The position numbers were made by a program, and so were the translations under genes. From the NCBI GenBank assembly GCA_050084515.1, contig CM114271.1:12338001-12402000 (forward strand): a stretch of DNA of 64,000 bases, read 5' to 3'. Positions 12,633 to 24,109 of the stretch are shown here, piece by piece (position 1 is the stretch's first letter; each line of letters begins with the position of its first letter). This DNA is from Blasia pusilla. Its lineage: Eukaryota; Marchantiophyta; Marchantiopsida; Blasiales. The notes below the pieces were generated by a model. It made no database searches, was not told the DNA's origin, and worked only from the letters and a program-made list of their open reading frames with translations.

Positions 12633-12699
12633 CCTAATTGCCAGTTGGATCCCCCCAACTCCACATAGCACATATCACATCTCCCTGACATGACCTACT

Positions 12700-12914
12700 A
12701 CCCTATACACATCTCGGACATATCCATGGTATGTGGGAACTACATCAAGAGGGAAGGTTAGACATGACATATGCCACCCTCGAGAACAACCATCACACAC
12801 CGACATGGTAGCTGCACCCCTTGCAGTTCTGCACAACATACACCTCAAGCTTGCAGGTACCACTACCAAGCTTGGATCCACGTTTGAAAGATGAAATGAC
12901 GCACAATTACACAC
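12700..12914 (-). pseudogene. PHD finger at the C-terminus of a gypsy integrase
   Basis: The minus frame reads CMLCRTARGAATMSVCDGC, then SRGWHMSCLTFPLDVVP. The spacing is C-x2-C, x11, C-x2-C, x4, H-x2-C. After a one-base frame change near 12745 it continues PWICPRC, supplying the last two cysteines (12709-12726). This is the complete C4HC3 layout of a PHD finger, including the conserved GWH.SC and W.CP.C blocks. PHD fingers bind histone H3 tails; here the role would be targeting or chromatin reading by the integrase, which is inference. It follows the integrase core of the same element. Related degenerate copies sit at 19.9-20.08, 22.55-22.64 and 45.07-45.25 kb. Confidence 0.8.
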
Positions 12915-13138
12915 ATGATCCTTCCAAACCGTACCATCCCGTCCCTCCTACATGAGGACTCTGGTCGGTAACACCTTACGCACATGTAAGATCATGCGCC
13001 CTGTAGTGACATCTAGTGTTGTGTGTGACGCATGCTGTAGCTATATATAATCTCTAGGATGGAATCTCTTAATCCCTGGACGAAAATCTCCTCCATGAAT
13101 CATTGCGTATCTCTATGTATCAATGTGCTGCATAATAG

Positions 13139-13990
13139 CTAAGTTCTCAAATGCAATGGGCATAACTCTACAAAAAATCTCCACCCTTTGAGAACATGCT
13201 TGTACCCACACATCTGAGTCATCAAGATCAAACAATTGTCCCAAGTCACGTCAAATAGCTGTAGGTAAATCTGGCTCTCTCCCATGGAGCAAAAAGTACA
13301 ATGAAAATGACGCCAAGGATGCCTGACGGATGAAGTGATAACCCATAGCCAACCATGGCAACTCATTCCCTCCTTGACTCTCTCCGCCAATCCGCCTGCC
13401 TGAGGAAGATTTTTGGACGTGGTGTGGTGATCTCTACATGCCTGATTACACAAGGCCTGAATCTCTCCCTTGAACTCGGTACCCCAGTCAGTCAACACCT
13501 CCGCCGGTGCACCAAAATGACTAACCATACGATCTAGCTAGAAACGTATAAGTTGTTCCCTCACTTGCCTTGTCTAGTAGTGCCACCAACTCTATCCACT
13601 TGGAGAAATGCTCCACCATAACTAACATATACATATGATGATACCCCATCAATGGCAAAGGTCCTACGAAGTCTAGACTTCACCAATAACCTAAACCCAT
13701 AATCAACAAAAGATGCAATTGTAAAGTGGGAGCATTGAAGGATGCTCGCACTCGGTCACATACCATACATCTGGCTACAAACTACTAAACCTCAGTGTGC
13801 ATGTCGTGCCACCTATTAATATTGAACCTGAAGTAAATATGCTTAATTTTGGTTCAGTATTAATACGCTTGACTCCAAAATGCCCCAACTCCTTGTGGGC
13901 ATGTCGCACTACACGTGCTCGCTGGGAAGGATGAGGTACCATTCGTACCCTACCATTTCCCCATACCTGTAGAATATGTGTCCCCTCCTA
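13139..13990 (-). pseudogene. Ty3/gypsy integrase (zinc-binding and core), degenerate
   Basis: From 13990 down, the minus strand first gives an H2C2-type zinc-binding region (RARVVRHAHKELGHFGVKRI near 13860-13920). At 13139-13528 follows the catalytic core stretch FGAPAEVLTDWGTEFKGE with KNLPQAGGLAERV. TD.GTEF holds the second catalytic Asp region of the DDE integrase; the family normally has TDQGTEF, so Gln is replaced by Trp here. Several stops separate the parts. It lies between RNase H upstream and the PHD finger downstream, the normal gypsy order with a PHD added. Confidence 0.85.
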
Positions 13991-14382
13991 CTTGAACCTC
14001 ATGGTTCTTTGTAGGATCCAATCCCGCTCTCTAGCACTCACTGTGCTTGCTATGACGTTAGTCCGTAGGAACTCCACAACCTCCACCTGGTCATGGATAT
14101 CACCACTACTCCTTGCCTCCTCACTGATCTCCACATCTGAAGACTCATCATCTAATCCTACCACTGGAGTCACCACCTGCTGCTGACCTATCATAGTCAA
14201 CCACAAAGAAAGGTAGATGTGTGCCAAGTGGGCACCATCTCCTCATGAGTCTCTTTGTGCCATCGAGCTCTTGTGTTGTCTCTCTTACTCGGACATGGGT
14301 TGCGACTCAACCCATCTACATCTTGGTTCAGCTCACCTGGCCTATGAACCACCTCAAACTCGTACTCCTACAAAAATAAAGC

Positions 14383-14925
14383 TCACCTGGAAAGCTTTCT
14401 CGTAAGCTTGTTGAACTCCATCAACCACCTCTTTGGTTGATGAATAGTGCTAACTGTGAAAGGGTTGCTAAATAGAGAGCACCTGAAATATGCAACGGCC
14501 CTCACTACAACCAAACACTCTCCCTTGTAGGAGTTGTACTTTGTCTCTGCAATGTTGTTTGATCGGCTTGCATAAGCCACAACAAACTCCCTCTCCTCAT
14601 CATCTCTGTGAGTAAGCACTACTCATAGACCTAACATGCTCCAATCTGTATGTAATTAGAATGGACGAGCCCTAACTAGTTTGGAAAATGGATGAGCATG
14701 TCAGCCTATCCTTCAGCTTTTGAAATGCTCTCTCTTGATAATCTCCTTAATGCAAAACCTGATCAAGTTTCATCAGCAAGGTCAAAGACATCATGATCAA
14801 ACTAAAACCCTTCACATATCGTCAATAGAAGTTCGCCAATCTAGAAATTCTTGGACTCGACTCACATTTGTAGGGCGTGGAATCTCCACAATATCCTCCA
14901 CTTTCGTCTACTGACACTAGAAGAA
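14383..14925 (-). pseudogene. Gypsy RT C-terminus and RNase H, degenerate
   Basis: At 14383-14640 the minus frame reads DDEEREFVVAYASRSNN, AETKYNSYKGECLVVVRAVAYF and the HQPKRWLM stretch, the RNase H of Ty3/gypsy elements. At 14830-14925 is the end of the RT domain (TKVEDIVEIPRPTNVSRVQEF). Both closely match 54015-54600 on the plus strand, so this element and the DNMT-bearing element belong to one family. The RT core with the YxDD box and everything up to the protease is missing; the junction at about 14926 carries a CACTA-like end. Confidence 0.85.
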
Positions 14926-15025
14926 ATCCCTGGTTTTATGACTAGGTTACATGACTCATATGAGTCATATTTTACATACCACGACTAACAATGACTAACG
15001 ACTACTTTAGACACAAAAGCCAAGT
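14926..15025. repeat. CACTA-type element end at a gypsy deletion junction
   Basis: Starts near CACTAGAAGAAATCCC and has the palindromic GACTCATATGAGTC about 45 bases in, typical of a CACTA terminal inverted repeat with subterminal repeats. Only about 100 bases are present, between RT sequence and protease sequence. No partner terminus was seen. Confidence 0.4.
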
Positions 15026-15029
15026 CAGC

Positions 15030-17060
15030 ACCATAGCACTATCCATTGCAGGCTCGGGCTAGACTCTAACAATTATCTCTTGTCTAGTCATATACTTCAT
15101 GGGTAATTTGCCTCTAATAGAGTTCTGTATTTGGAAGGGAAAAGGCTCAATGACTCAATGGAAAAAAAAAAAAAAAAAAAAGGAGTCTGGCTCACCTTGA
15201 TGGCCATCTCCAATACCGTGGTTGACGTTGACCCCCTACAAGTTGGCATAGGATTTGTCTCTCCAACTCCTTGCAACGTCCACGCACCTGCCCCACCTGT
15301 GGGCACCGCTGGTCAGGGCGCCATCGATGGTGTGTGTAGTGCCTCTCATAATGTAAAGGACTGTGGAACCTTGACTTTTTGCCCATCGGTCCTCTCTTGT
15401 GGGTCTATCTCCACCTCATCTCTCAATGACTCGGTCACCCTCGCAATACCCCGGGTCACCATTACAACAGCCTCTACCTAAGCCACACTGCATATGAAAC
15501 CAAGGCCAGAGAAATCCCCGGCTCTATCGTAATATGATGTGGAGGTGCCACCTGATGTAGATTCTCTTGGGTCCATCTCCATCCCTGGCTGCGTCATTGA
15601 CATGCTTGCAATCATATGCTCTAATTGGTGGATGCACGAGAGAAGCGCCATCTCTGTTGTCCACACTCCATCTCCTCCGCCAACTGGTGGACTTTGACCA
15701 CCGCGACCAAAAACTCCACGACTTGCCCCAAGAGAATCATCCCTAGGCTCTTGGCCTACCTTTGGTCGTGCATGCCTATTGGTGAAGATTGAAACAACTA
15801 TCTCTTGTGTGACCATATCGATGGCAATAATCACACTATAATTGTAGTGGGACCATCCAAGATGGCTCTTAAGCAATCGAAGCCATCCTTGGCCCTCTAC
15901 CATGTTGAGGAAAGTCCCTCTGCCTATGGGGCCCACCACACATCCAATAGGCCATCGTGGATCCTTGTTGGGCAACATAGGTCGCTACGGGTTGTTTCCT
16001 CATCGATTCCCGATACCCGACCTGCTCTCTAGGCACATCGGCATGCTCCCATGGTACTAGTGCACGTTGGGGCACGTGTGGGGTTATTGTCACTCACAGA
16101 CCCGTCGACTATGAGGAAAAACCTATGGTCACCACCTCCTCCTCACTCATGTTAAGCTTAATCTGCTCAAGCAACTCAAAGATCACCTTCAATGTGGGCT
16201 TCGCCAAGTGAAGCAACATCGCATCTCGCACTCTTCTCCGTAGTTCTAGGTCCACAACTACTTATCAATACTAGACCGACTGTGCCTTAGTCACTCGATA
16301 GGTTGCAAAGATCAGTCTCCATAGGCGCATGAATGCCTCCCTCAAACTCTCACCCGATCGTCACTAAAAATCTTGCAGACTCGTCAGCTTGTCGGTTTGC
16401 ATGCCATGGTAGCTTCTCCCCAACTGTCAGAAGAACTCCATTGTAGGACTGAAATTGGGTGGCCCTCTACCACCAGAGGTCTTTGCCACCTCACCACGTA
16501 CCCTCACTATCATCCTCTCCATCTAGTCCCTGCCTTGATAGTGTGGGTTTCTCCATCCTCACTATCCCATCATATGCCTCACGGGCACTAGTGGATACAT
16601 ACCCTCGAGCCCAATACATCCTCCAGGCATCAATTTCAGCTGAGTGTGGCCATTAGAACTCCATGTAATCATCCATCAGAGGACCCTCCAAGTGCTGGAA
16701 CAAACCCTTCCATGCCATAAAAGGGTTCAACCTTGTAGGGGCCCGTATCTCCTAAAAGCCGCACCATGTGTTGAACTCCTGGATGAATTCTTCTAAGTCG
16801 ATGGTGCCCACCAAACTTTGGAAATGACGCATGACTCGATGGCCCATATCGTCCATCTCTTGCCAAGTGACATTGTCCCTTACTACAATCTCGTCACCAG
16901 ACCCCCTATCTAGTGATGACGATCCAACTACTCGAAACCCCTCGGTATCTCACTCCATTCCGTGACACACCATCACCCTTGCTCAAACTACCCCGTTCTT
17001 CCCAACTCTGGTAGAACGCCTTGATGATAACCCCATCTCACCCACTCAAGCACTCACACT
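15030..17060 (-). pseudogene. Gypsy gag and protease region, degenerate
   Basis: Collinear with 60690-63040 on the same strand, which is better preserved. The segments at 16669-16866, 15869-16093 and 15478-15978 correspond to the gag N-terminal block with the RRFSGA / GTI.L.DFI element, a CCHC-like zinc-knuckle region (CGGPHRQRDFPQHGRG) and the proline/glycine-rich linker. The protease region near 15040-15160 is cut by a deletion and a 20-base poly(A) run (15162-15181). Many stops and frame changes show it is dead. Gag would form the virus-like particle and bind RNA. Confidence 0.72.
15162..15181 (+). repeat. A20 homopolymer
   Basis: A run of 20 adenines at the edge of a deletion relative to the 60.8-61.2 kb copy of the same gag-protease region. 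It may mark a retroposed poly(A) tail or slippage. Confidence 0.9.
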
Positions 17061-17184
17061 CATCGACAGTCTCCCGCACTCCTCACTAGGTCATATATGC
17101 TTATGATAATCTCATGAAGATACACCCGGCCTCACGCACACTCATCACTCTACTCAAGGACGGGTTAACATCCGTGCCCATACT

Positions 17185-17255
17185 AATGAGACCTATTAGG
17201 GGGCATCCTTTCTAGTTGCATACAAATTGGAGTATGTTGGGGCTTGGAGCACTAC
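17185..17255 (+). repeat. Short gypsy RNase H fragment, plus strand
   Basis: About 70 bases match 54228-54290 (TTGGAGTATGTTGGGGCTTGG versus TTGGAGCATGTTGGGGCTTGG). They are opposite in strand to the neighbouring gag and stop where the LINE fragment begins: a rearrangement scar. Confidence 0.5.
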
Positions 17256-18708
17256 TCTAACTCCTTGTAATGGTCTTCCAACACATGTTGGATCTGTTTA
17301 GCCGTGGTCACCATTCCACGGTCTTTTCTCTTCAAGGCCTTTACGTCATTTTTGTCCCTGGACTTGCTCAATTTCTGCTCTTCCATCCATAACTTTTTTT
17401 GATTCTTAGTGAAATTCTCATTGATGGATGAGTATGTCGCTTGGTTCAATTTCTTCTTGTGCATGCGTACGAGCAGACGAGTTTCCTTGCATAGGGCCAC
17501 ATACTCTGCCTACAAGGATGCATCGTCTTTGGCTTTGGCACTTGTTACATATGCTTCCCTTCGTTTGCCAATGGCCAAATGAAGTTTTAAGGACCAAATT
17601 GCCAGCCTCCCAAGAAGACTATGTTCCCCTTTTTCTGGAACCCAAGGCAATCAGTTTTCACACTATCAAACGCTGCCTCTATTACAGCAGCAGATTCACT
17701 ATTTGTAGGCATGTAAATACACCCAATATACATATCTTGCATGTTGCACTCTGCTCAAACTTCGACCCATATGCCGTGTTCATACTCGAGCCCTGTGCTG
17801 ATAATCTCACACCTGTCCACCATGAAGTCTCTGATGAAAAACCCGACACCCTTCATACCTCTAGTTTTTCCTGCCTGGGTGTTGCACATCTTTCCAAACC
17901 ATGCATAGTGTGGTACATGGGGTATCTCCATTAACTTGGTTTCCCAAGTTTCCTGACCACTGCATATATGTATTTGATTTTTCAGCAAAACTTCAGCAAC
18001 CTCCAGCTGCTTCACTGCATGGGTCAATCCACAGAAGTTCCAGGTACCCAAATGGAGACCTATCACTAAGTGGGTTGGGGGTCGGCACGCACGCTTTTGG
18101 CGTAGGTGTGGCTGCTTGCAACATGGAACCCCTTCATGTGCACGCTCTTCATCGCTGGTTCCTTGGAGAGCACTAAAGATATTAGGTGTGTAGATCACTA
18201 GGGGTTTTGTGGAGATGGGCCTTTCCTTCAAGCTGGAACCACCCTTGACTACCATAGCCCTCCAGTTGTAGGCACATCTTAGTTCTTGAGACACTTGGTT
18301 ATAATGGCAAGCCAAGTATTGGCCTCCTCTGCCCTTGATTGACGCCTTGAAGATACATTGATAGCCATTCATCATCCGAGTAACCCCAACTGTAGCCAGG
18401 AATTCAAAGCCCAAAGCTACGCATATGATCTTAAATGAGACAAAGACTACTATGAGACGTACACCAAAAATGATCATGTGGAACCGTGGTCTCCTCCTAC
18501 AGACCAGATTGAACTCTCTGCCCACATCTGAACTACTGGGGGCCTTTGATCGTCTCACATAAACATGCCGGTATTCCCCATCCACCTTGGGGATGCTGAA
18601 CTTTGGTATGCACCTTTGATAGGTGAAGTGATACTCCTCACAAGCTTGGGAGGATGGAGATATGTTGGGCTCAAGCCCGCTGATTATATGGAGAGGTTTG
18701 GCAAACAA
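17252..18708 (-). pseudogene. LINE ORF2 endonuclease fragment
   Basis: From 18708 down: a basic N-terminal region, then the apurinic-like endonuclease fold with LGTWNFCGLTHAVKQLEVAE, ICSGQETWETKLMEIP and GMKGVGFFIRDFMVDRC. After a frame break near 17750 it continues GCIYMPTNSESAAVIEAAF and GNIVFLG. These match the start, QETW block and YMP block of plant L1-type endonucleases. After GNIVFLG there is an internal deletion, then a lysine-rich linker at 17252-17500. The RT domain is absent. In LINEs this enzyme nicks target DNA to start target-primed reverse transcription. The 5' side runs into the (CT)n tract. Confidence 0.8.
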
Positions 18709-18944
18709 TTGATTTAGGATCTGGGGAGAACGTTTAAGCTCCCATCCTGAGAGTCTAGACAGGGACTCGCTGTCCTATTTGTGCGGAGGGGCTTCCTCTA
18801 AGCGTCAGGGTGCCCAAAGAGAGCCCGCTTATTACCCCCAGAGATTATCACTCCCTGCCAAGGTGAATAGCCTTGACATTAAGCTGCAGAGAAGGGTCCG
18901 TGAGTCCAACTTCAAAAGAAGGACATGTCTCAATTTCTCCAACT

Positions 18945-19093
<149 letters not shown>

Positions 19094-19350
19094 CGGCCTG
19101 GTTGGGTTTAAACCCCAAAACTACAAGTCCTGATAAGCCTGGTATGTTGGGATGACATGTTCTAAAGCACTGCTCTTGGGTAGCTTATAATGAGTGAACC
19201 GCGTGCAAACAATATAGCAATACTCTCTATTGAGTTGCCCATTGCTGTAGTTGGAACGTGTTGTGAGCTTGCGATGTCGTTTCCTTGGTTGGTAGGTGTG
19301 GATTAGTGTGTCCTGTAATTCATGTGACTTGTGGCAGTTGTGCCACAAGT

Positions 19351-19513
<163 letters not shown>

Positions 19514-19542
19514 TTTGTGTGCATACTGTGAGAAATCTAAAT

Positions 19543-19670
19543 TTATTTGAGATATTTTGGTACTCAATCGTCTCAATGTTTAGATATCATGAGTTAGTAT
19601 GGTATCTTGTGTGCTAGTGTGTGTATTTGGTGGCAACGATGTATGTTTTGTAGCGATGTGTATGCGCACA
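19543..19670 (+). repeat. Short terminal repeat (GAGATATTTTGGTAC ... GTATGCGCACAACA)
   Basis: A unit of about 125 bp starting GAGATATTTTGGTAC and ending with GTAGCGATGTGTATGCGCAC. It recurs at 22828-22965, 23945-24085, 44107-44240 (minus) and 44751-44870 (minus), and its end recurs at 11866 and 12490 (minus). It sits next to integrase-PHD tails, so it is probably part of that gypsy family's LTR. Confidence 0.65.
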
Positions 19671-19726
19671 ACATATGCAACTATGCATGGAGGAGGCTAT
19701 CGACTAGGGATATGGAGATTCCATAT

Positions 19727-20075
19727 GGTGATTATGTCTATTTACAGTAGACGGTGCCAATAAGAATGTATGTGATGATAGTATGCACTATTTTGCGAGT
19801 GGGAGAGATTGTACCTTCAAGAGTCCTTCTTTTAGAGGGTTGTGATGGTACCGTTTGGAAAGATCATGTGTGTAATTATGCGCCATGTCATCTTCTGAAT
19901 ATGGATGCATGGGAGTATTGATCCAAGATTGCCACTTATTCCTACAAGCTTGAGATGTATATTACGTGGGCTACTAGAGGAGAAGCCATGATGCTAGTCT
20001 AAGATGAGTGTTTTTGAGGATGGCATATGTCATGTTTGACGTCACTTCTTGACTTGGTTCCTCTGAGATGTATGT
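19727..20075 (+). pseudogene. Gypsy integrase C-terminus with degenerate PHD finger
   Basis: One plus frame from 19727 reads GDYVYLQ, ILRVGEIVPSRVLLLEG, GTVWKDHVCNYAPCHLLN, then AMMLV, stop, DECF, stop, GWHMSCLTSLLDLVP. The first part is the beta-barrel region after the integrase core and matches 45.2-45.4 kb. The second is a decayed PHD finger whose GWH.SCL block is intact but whose first cysteines are lost. Stops are scattered. The integrase core is missing upstream, replaced by a short terminal repeat. Confidence 0.7.
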
Positions 20076-21081
20076 AGATATGATAAGTAGATTACAAGAT
20101 GACTCTTAATGTTATGGATTGTATGAAGGTGACAAATATCATGACACCTGAGATTCAGCATAACATTAACATACATGACATCCGATCTCCTAATCTTAGT
20201 ACCAAAAATATGCATAGTATTTAAACTTATTTTGTAGGCTATCTGGAGTAAGAAGGAACTAATCACCAATTAGGAGGGTACTTGGAATTTTATAGTTATT
20301 TAAGTGTAGATATGTTAGGATTCATAGTTAGATGGATCTTAAACTTGTGAGCATGACAGCCGATGTATGTTGGCAACGATGTCTATTTGCACGACAAATG
20401 TCATGGTAGATGAGATATAGGGCGAGATAGTATCAAGGCCTTAGACTAGTCTTATCCTTCCCTATTTTGATAAGTCATATGTGACCTTCTTTTAGGAGAT
20501 AACCTCCGAGCGTAGGTCACCCTTACCTTTATGAGGAGTGACAACCTTGGAGAGGTGGACCATCTCATCGTTTCTATGGAGCCACTTGAGCTTATAGGGT
20601 TCGAGTATTAGTTGGAAGTGGAATAGTAGTTGGTCTTATGAGAGGACCACATGTGTAGTTGTACAAAGGAGGTTACCTATGTGTAAAAGTCATCCATGGA
20701 GGTGCCAAATGGGGTTATACCTCGGACGAAACTCATTCAGAGCTCATATTCCTTGGATCAAACTCATGTTGGGATAGTGATACAATATAGCTTGCATATA
20801 TTGAGCCTAGATTCTCTCTTGAAGAGTGGGCTATCGTCAATCATACATATTGAGAGTTTATTGCAGACTATCTCTTATTGTTATTGTGGTGTGTATGATT
20901 GAGTGGATGTTTGGATGAAGCATAGTTGATTGCAAATTTCATCAACATAGCACTTTTATATTGGGGTTGTCCAATCATTTATGTGTAAATATGTTAGGAT
21001 TCATGATACACGGGTCTTAAATTTTGTGGAAGACACTTGATGTATGTTGGTAGCAATATCTATTTGCTTGACACTTACTAT
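20076..21081. other. Element tail with two divergent ~115-bp repeats
   Basis: No gene is seen. Bases 20290-20400 and 20960-21076 are related direct repeats, each with TATGTTAGGATTCAT and ending GATGTATGTTGG..GC.A..TCTATTTGC. They look like eroded forms of the short terminal repeat. Confidence 0.45.
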
Positions 21082-21865
21082 TGCGACCCTCATAACCAAA
21101 TGAGCACCAAGCAGAACATCCAAACTCTAGCAGGCTCATGCTAGGATGGTTTGCGAGTTGGAGTGATCTCTTGGAAAAGACGCAAGAGACATAAGAGACA
21201 AGACATGAACAAGGATGAGCATTTCATGCATTTATGGTCAAAAATAGGAAACCTCGACCAAATGTGAACCAAGACTTGAGAGGAGTCGAGTCTAGGAAAG
21301 TTGGTTTCCAAAAAGGTGAGAACCGGATTTGGAACGTGACTAGCGTTTGGGATTTTGACTGCATTTTGGACGATAAATTTTAGTACCAAGATGCATTTAG
21401 GACAAGTAAGATGGAATTTTGAAGCTCATGCAAAGCCAGTTCCAACGCATCAAAGATCTCAGCAAACGCAAAAGTAGAGACTAAGAAATTGGCCGAAAAC
21501 AATTGTAAGAGAAGTCGGGTTGAGGGCCAAAAAGAGGGCACGAACGTCTCTTTCCCAAAGGTAGGAGGAGGGCGGAGATCCTCAGAAGTACTTGTAAGGG
21601 GGAAGGTCTCCAAGAGTGCTTGGAACTCAAATCCCCCTTTGGGACATCGCGGGGCAACCCAAGGGCGCAGAATGGATCGGGAGTTTTGGCGTTGGGATTC
21701 AAACCCAAACGAAGTCCAATAGAGTCGATTTTGGATGTCCCCATTGGATTACAATCTGCGACTCATTTATTTGGATCTTGATTTGGGGGCTCATATGAGG
21801 TCCATTGGATAGTTGGGACCGCTAGGCGCACGAATGCCGTATTAGGTGCCTAAACTAACCAAAAA
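21082..21865 (+). repeat. Probable chromovirus LTR, copy 2 (family A)
   Basis: Starts TGCGACCCTCATAACCAAA and follows copy 1 (8895-9625) throughout, ending in the GACCGCTAGGCGCACGAATG region. No chromovirus coding sequence adjoins it, so it is probably a solo LTR. The 3' boundary is approximate. Confidence 0.65.
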
Positions 21866-22167
21866 GATTGTTTGAAGTCTCGGAAGAGTTGCTCGTATTA
21901 GAAAGGTAGGAATTAGGGAAGGTTGAGCTTGATGAGATGCCGAGTTGAGAACTAGGTGGGTTGGAGGGCCGATTGACCCAAACCCGACTCACGTGAGTGT
22001 GTTTGGGTGTAGATCGATAGTGAGAGCATGTCCTACTAAATGTACGCTTCCACAACACTAAAGATTGACATTCAAGAGGAGTAGACCCATGACACGTATA
22101 ATTTCCATGGATGGAAATGGAATAAAAATTCAACAAGGAGACATCCTTAGAGTTCTTCTTATCTTAC

Positions 22168-22640
22168 TTGTTTTTTTATGGCCAAGAGTTAGATTTACTT
22201 ACGATCATTCATGATAGTATTGGTAAGGTTTCGAACCTCGATCATCTTGATGTATGGGTAAGAGCATGTTCTCAACGGGCTGAGTTGTTCCAAAGAGTTA
22301 TGCCCATGGCATTCAAGAACTTGGCTTTCATCAAGGAGACTATGTTTACTTGTAGTAGACAATACCTACCATTTGGATGTTATAGCATGATGCTTCATCG
22401 TGAGAGTGAGTGAGATATTGCCATCTGGTATTCTCTTATTGGAGGGAGATGATGAGATGGTTTGGAAGGACCATGTGGATAATTGTGCGCCAATGTCACC
22501 TTCCTAATATTGATGGTACCATAGATCTGACCTTACTAGTAGTTCATGTTCAACTTGGCTTGCATAGTATGTTGTGTGGATTTTCTTGTGGTGCTGCCAC
22601 CATGCTAGTTTGTGATGAATTGGATGTGCCGTAGATGTAC
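22168..22640 (+). pseudogene. Gypsy integrase C-terminal region and PHD remnant
   Basis: At 22168-22413 the frame reads FFYGQELDLLTIIHDSIGKV, LDVWVRACSQRAELFQ and RVMPMAFKNLAF. This corresponds to the LLYGREPDLPTAIR segment at 45.6 kb and continues further along the integrase. At about 22553-22625 a second segment reads MLCGFSCGAATMLVCDE, the first half of the PHD finger, before it is lost. The same tail plus short terminal repeat follows to 22965. It is another 3' piece of the PHD-bearing family. Confidence 0.72.
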
Positions 22641-22827
22641 ATCAAGTAGGTACTAGGTAGTCATAGATCTAGACTCGCATTAGAGACATGGAGGAGAAGA
22701 AGGTGAATAACAATAAGGCTACATGAACATCCAACCTTTTTGCTCTTAGCATCCTAGAGATGTGTGCTCAGGTAAGTAGGGACGGATGGTTATCTTGAGT
22801 TAGAGAGACCTTATTCGTAGCTAGGGG

Positions 22828-22965
22828 GTGATTGGAGATATTTTGGTACATGATTGTCTCAATGTTTATATGCCATGAATGGATATGGTATCTCATATTT
22901 ATGAACTTGAAGCATGTGATATTGATGTATGTTGTGTAGTGATATGTATATGCACGATAATTTTC
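22828..22965 (+). repeat. Short terminal repeat copy
   Basis: Same unit as 19543-19670, following a purine-rich AGCTAGGGGGTGATT that would suit a polypurine tract. It begins about 190 bases after the PHD remnant, the expected spacing for a 3' LTR. Confidence 0.6.
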
Positions 22966-23479
22966 ACGCCTTTTAGGATGGATTGAAGAGTATCCAAATT
23001 GCACCTTCGAGGAGATCGGAGGAAAACCTTAATTAATGTCATAGATTTCTTCCTCTACTTCACCAAGCTTCATCCCAAAGCACTCATAACCTTCAACATT
23101 TCATGTGTATCATCGCTAGTAGCTATATTGACTGCTTGTTTGGTGTCTTATGGTTGTGTTTTCATTGCATTTTGTGAATAGTCTTATGGCGTCTTGCCCA
23201 TCTTGACTTCTCACATGTTCCTTGCTTGTTGCCCTTGACTTGGCACTCGCCTCCAAGGCCCAAACCTTGCTTGCCTTAGGTTTGTCCCTGCGAGTAGCTA
23301 TGCCCCTTTCTTACCTTAGGCTAGTCACATGACACGTGAGTCTGGCCTAGCATTAGTTACTGCAGCTAGTTCATCCTTCCTAGTCTCAATTGCAACTTTG
23401 ATAGGTTACACCAAAGTCTTTTCTCCTTGGACCTTCGATCATGAATCACATCCCGAGTCCCCGTTAGTATGGACGTCAT

Positions 23480-23900
23480 ACACTTAGCTTTTCACAACGT
23501 TCAAGAGATTAAGGATGGCATGTTGAGGCCTTGGGTAACCCGAGAGAGCAAGTTTCTTTTTTTTTTGGCTCATTGGGAGCCATATTGAGAAACTTATTAT
23601 TTCATGTAAGCTCTTAATAAAAGCATAGTAGAATTTCCACTTCGGGAAGTTTGTGGAGCTATGGTCCTCCTTGTCTTGTGACCCCCTATAGCAGATCAAG
23701 AGCTAAGGAGCTACCCTAGAAGCATAAATTACCTTGGAGAGAGCTTGGGAAATGGGAAAGGGTATACCCAATGAGAGCGACCTTTAAGGCTCATTCTATC
23801 TTTGTTAGAGCTCTTGGCATGAGTTGGTGGAGCTATGGTCCTCCTCATCTTATGAGAAACCCAAGCCTCTTATTAGGAGAGTGGGTATGGTTTGACATGA
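23480..23900 (+). repeat. Repeat family B, copy 1
   Basis: Shares GGCTCATT.GGAGCCATATTGA, GGAGCTATGGTCCTCCT and GAGAGTGGGT.TGGTTTGACA blocks with 46010-46420 (same strand) and 44270-44680 (reverse complement). Non-coding; likely an LTR interior. Confidence 0.6.
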
Positions 23901-23944
23901 GAGAGATGCAGATATTTTGAGAATTTGGAGCACTTTAGATTGAC

Positions 23945-24085
23945 ACCAGAGATATTTTGGTACAAAACTATCTTGGTGTTCAAATACCATGAGGGAGTAT
24001 GCATATGGTATCTTATATTTATGTGCTTATAGTTCGTGATAACAATGTATGTTGTATAGCGATGTGTATGCACATGACATAGATT
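23945..24085 (+). repeat. Short terminal repeat copy
   Basis: GAGATATTTTGGTAC to GTAGCGATGTGTATGC, placed directly after repeat B just as at 44.1-44.7 kb, so B and the short repeat form one unit. Confidence 0.6.
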
Positions 24086-24109
24086 GCTCCACCTCCACTT
24101 GCTTAATGA

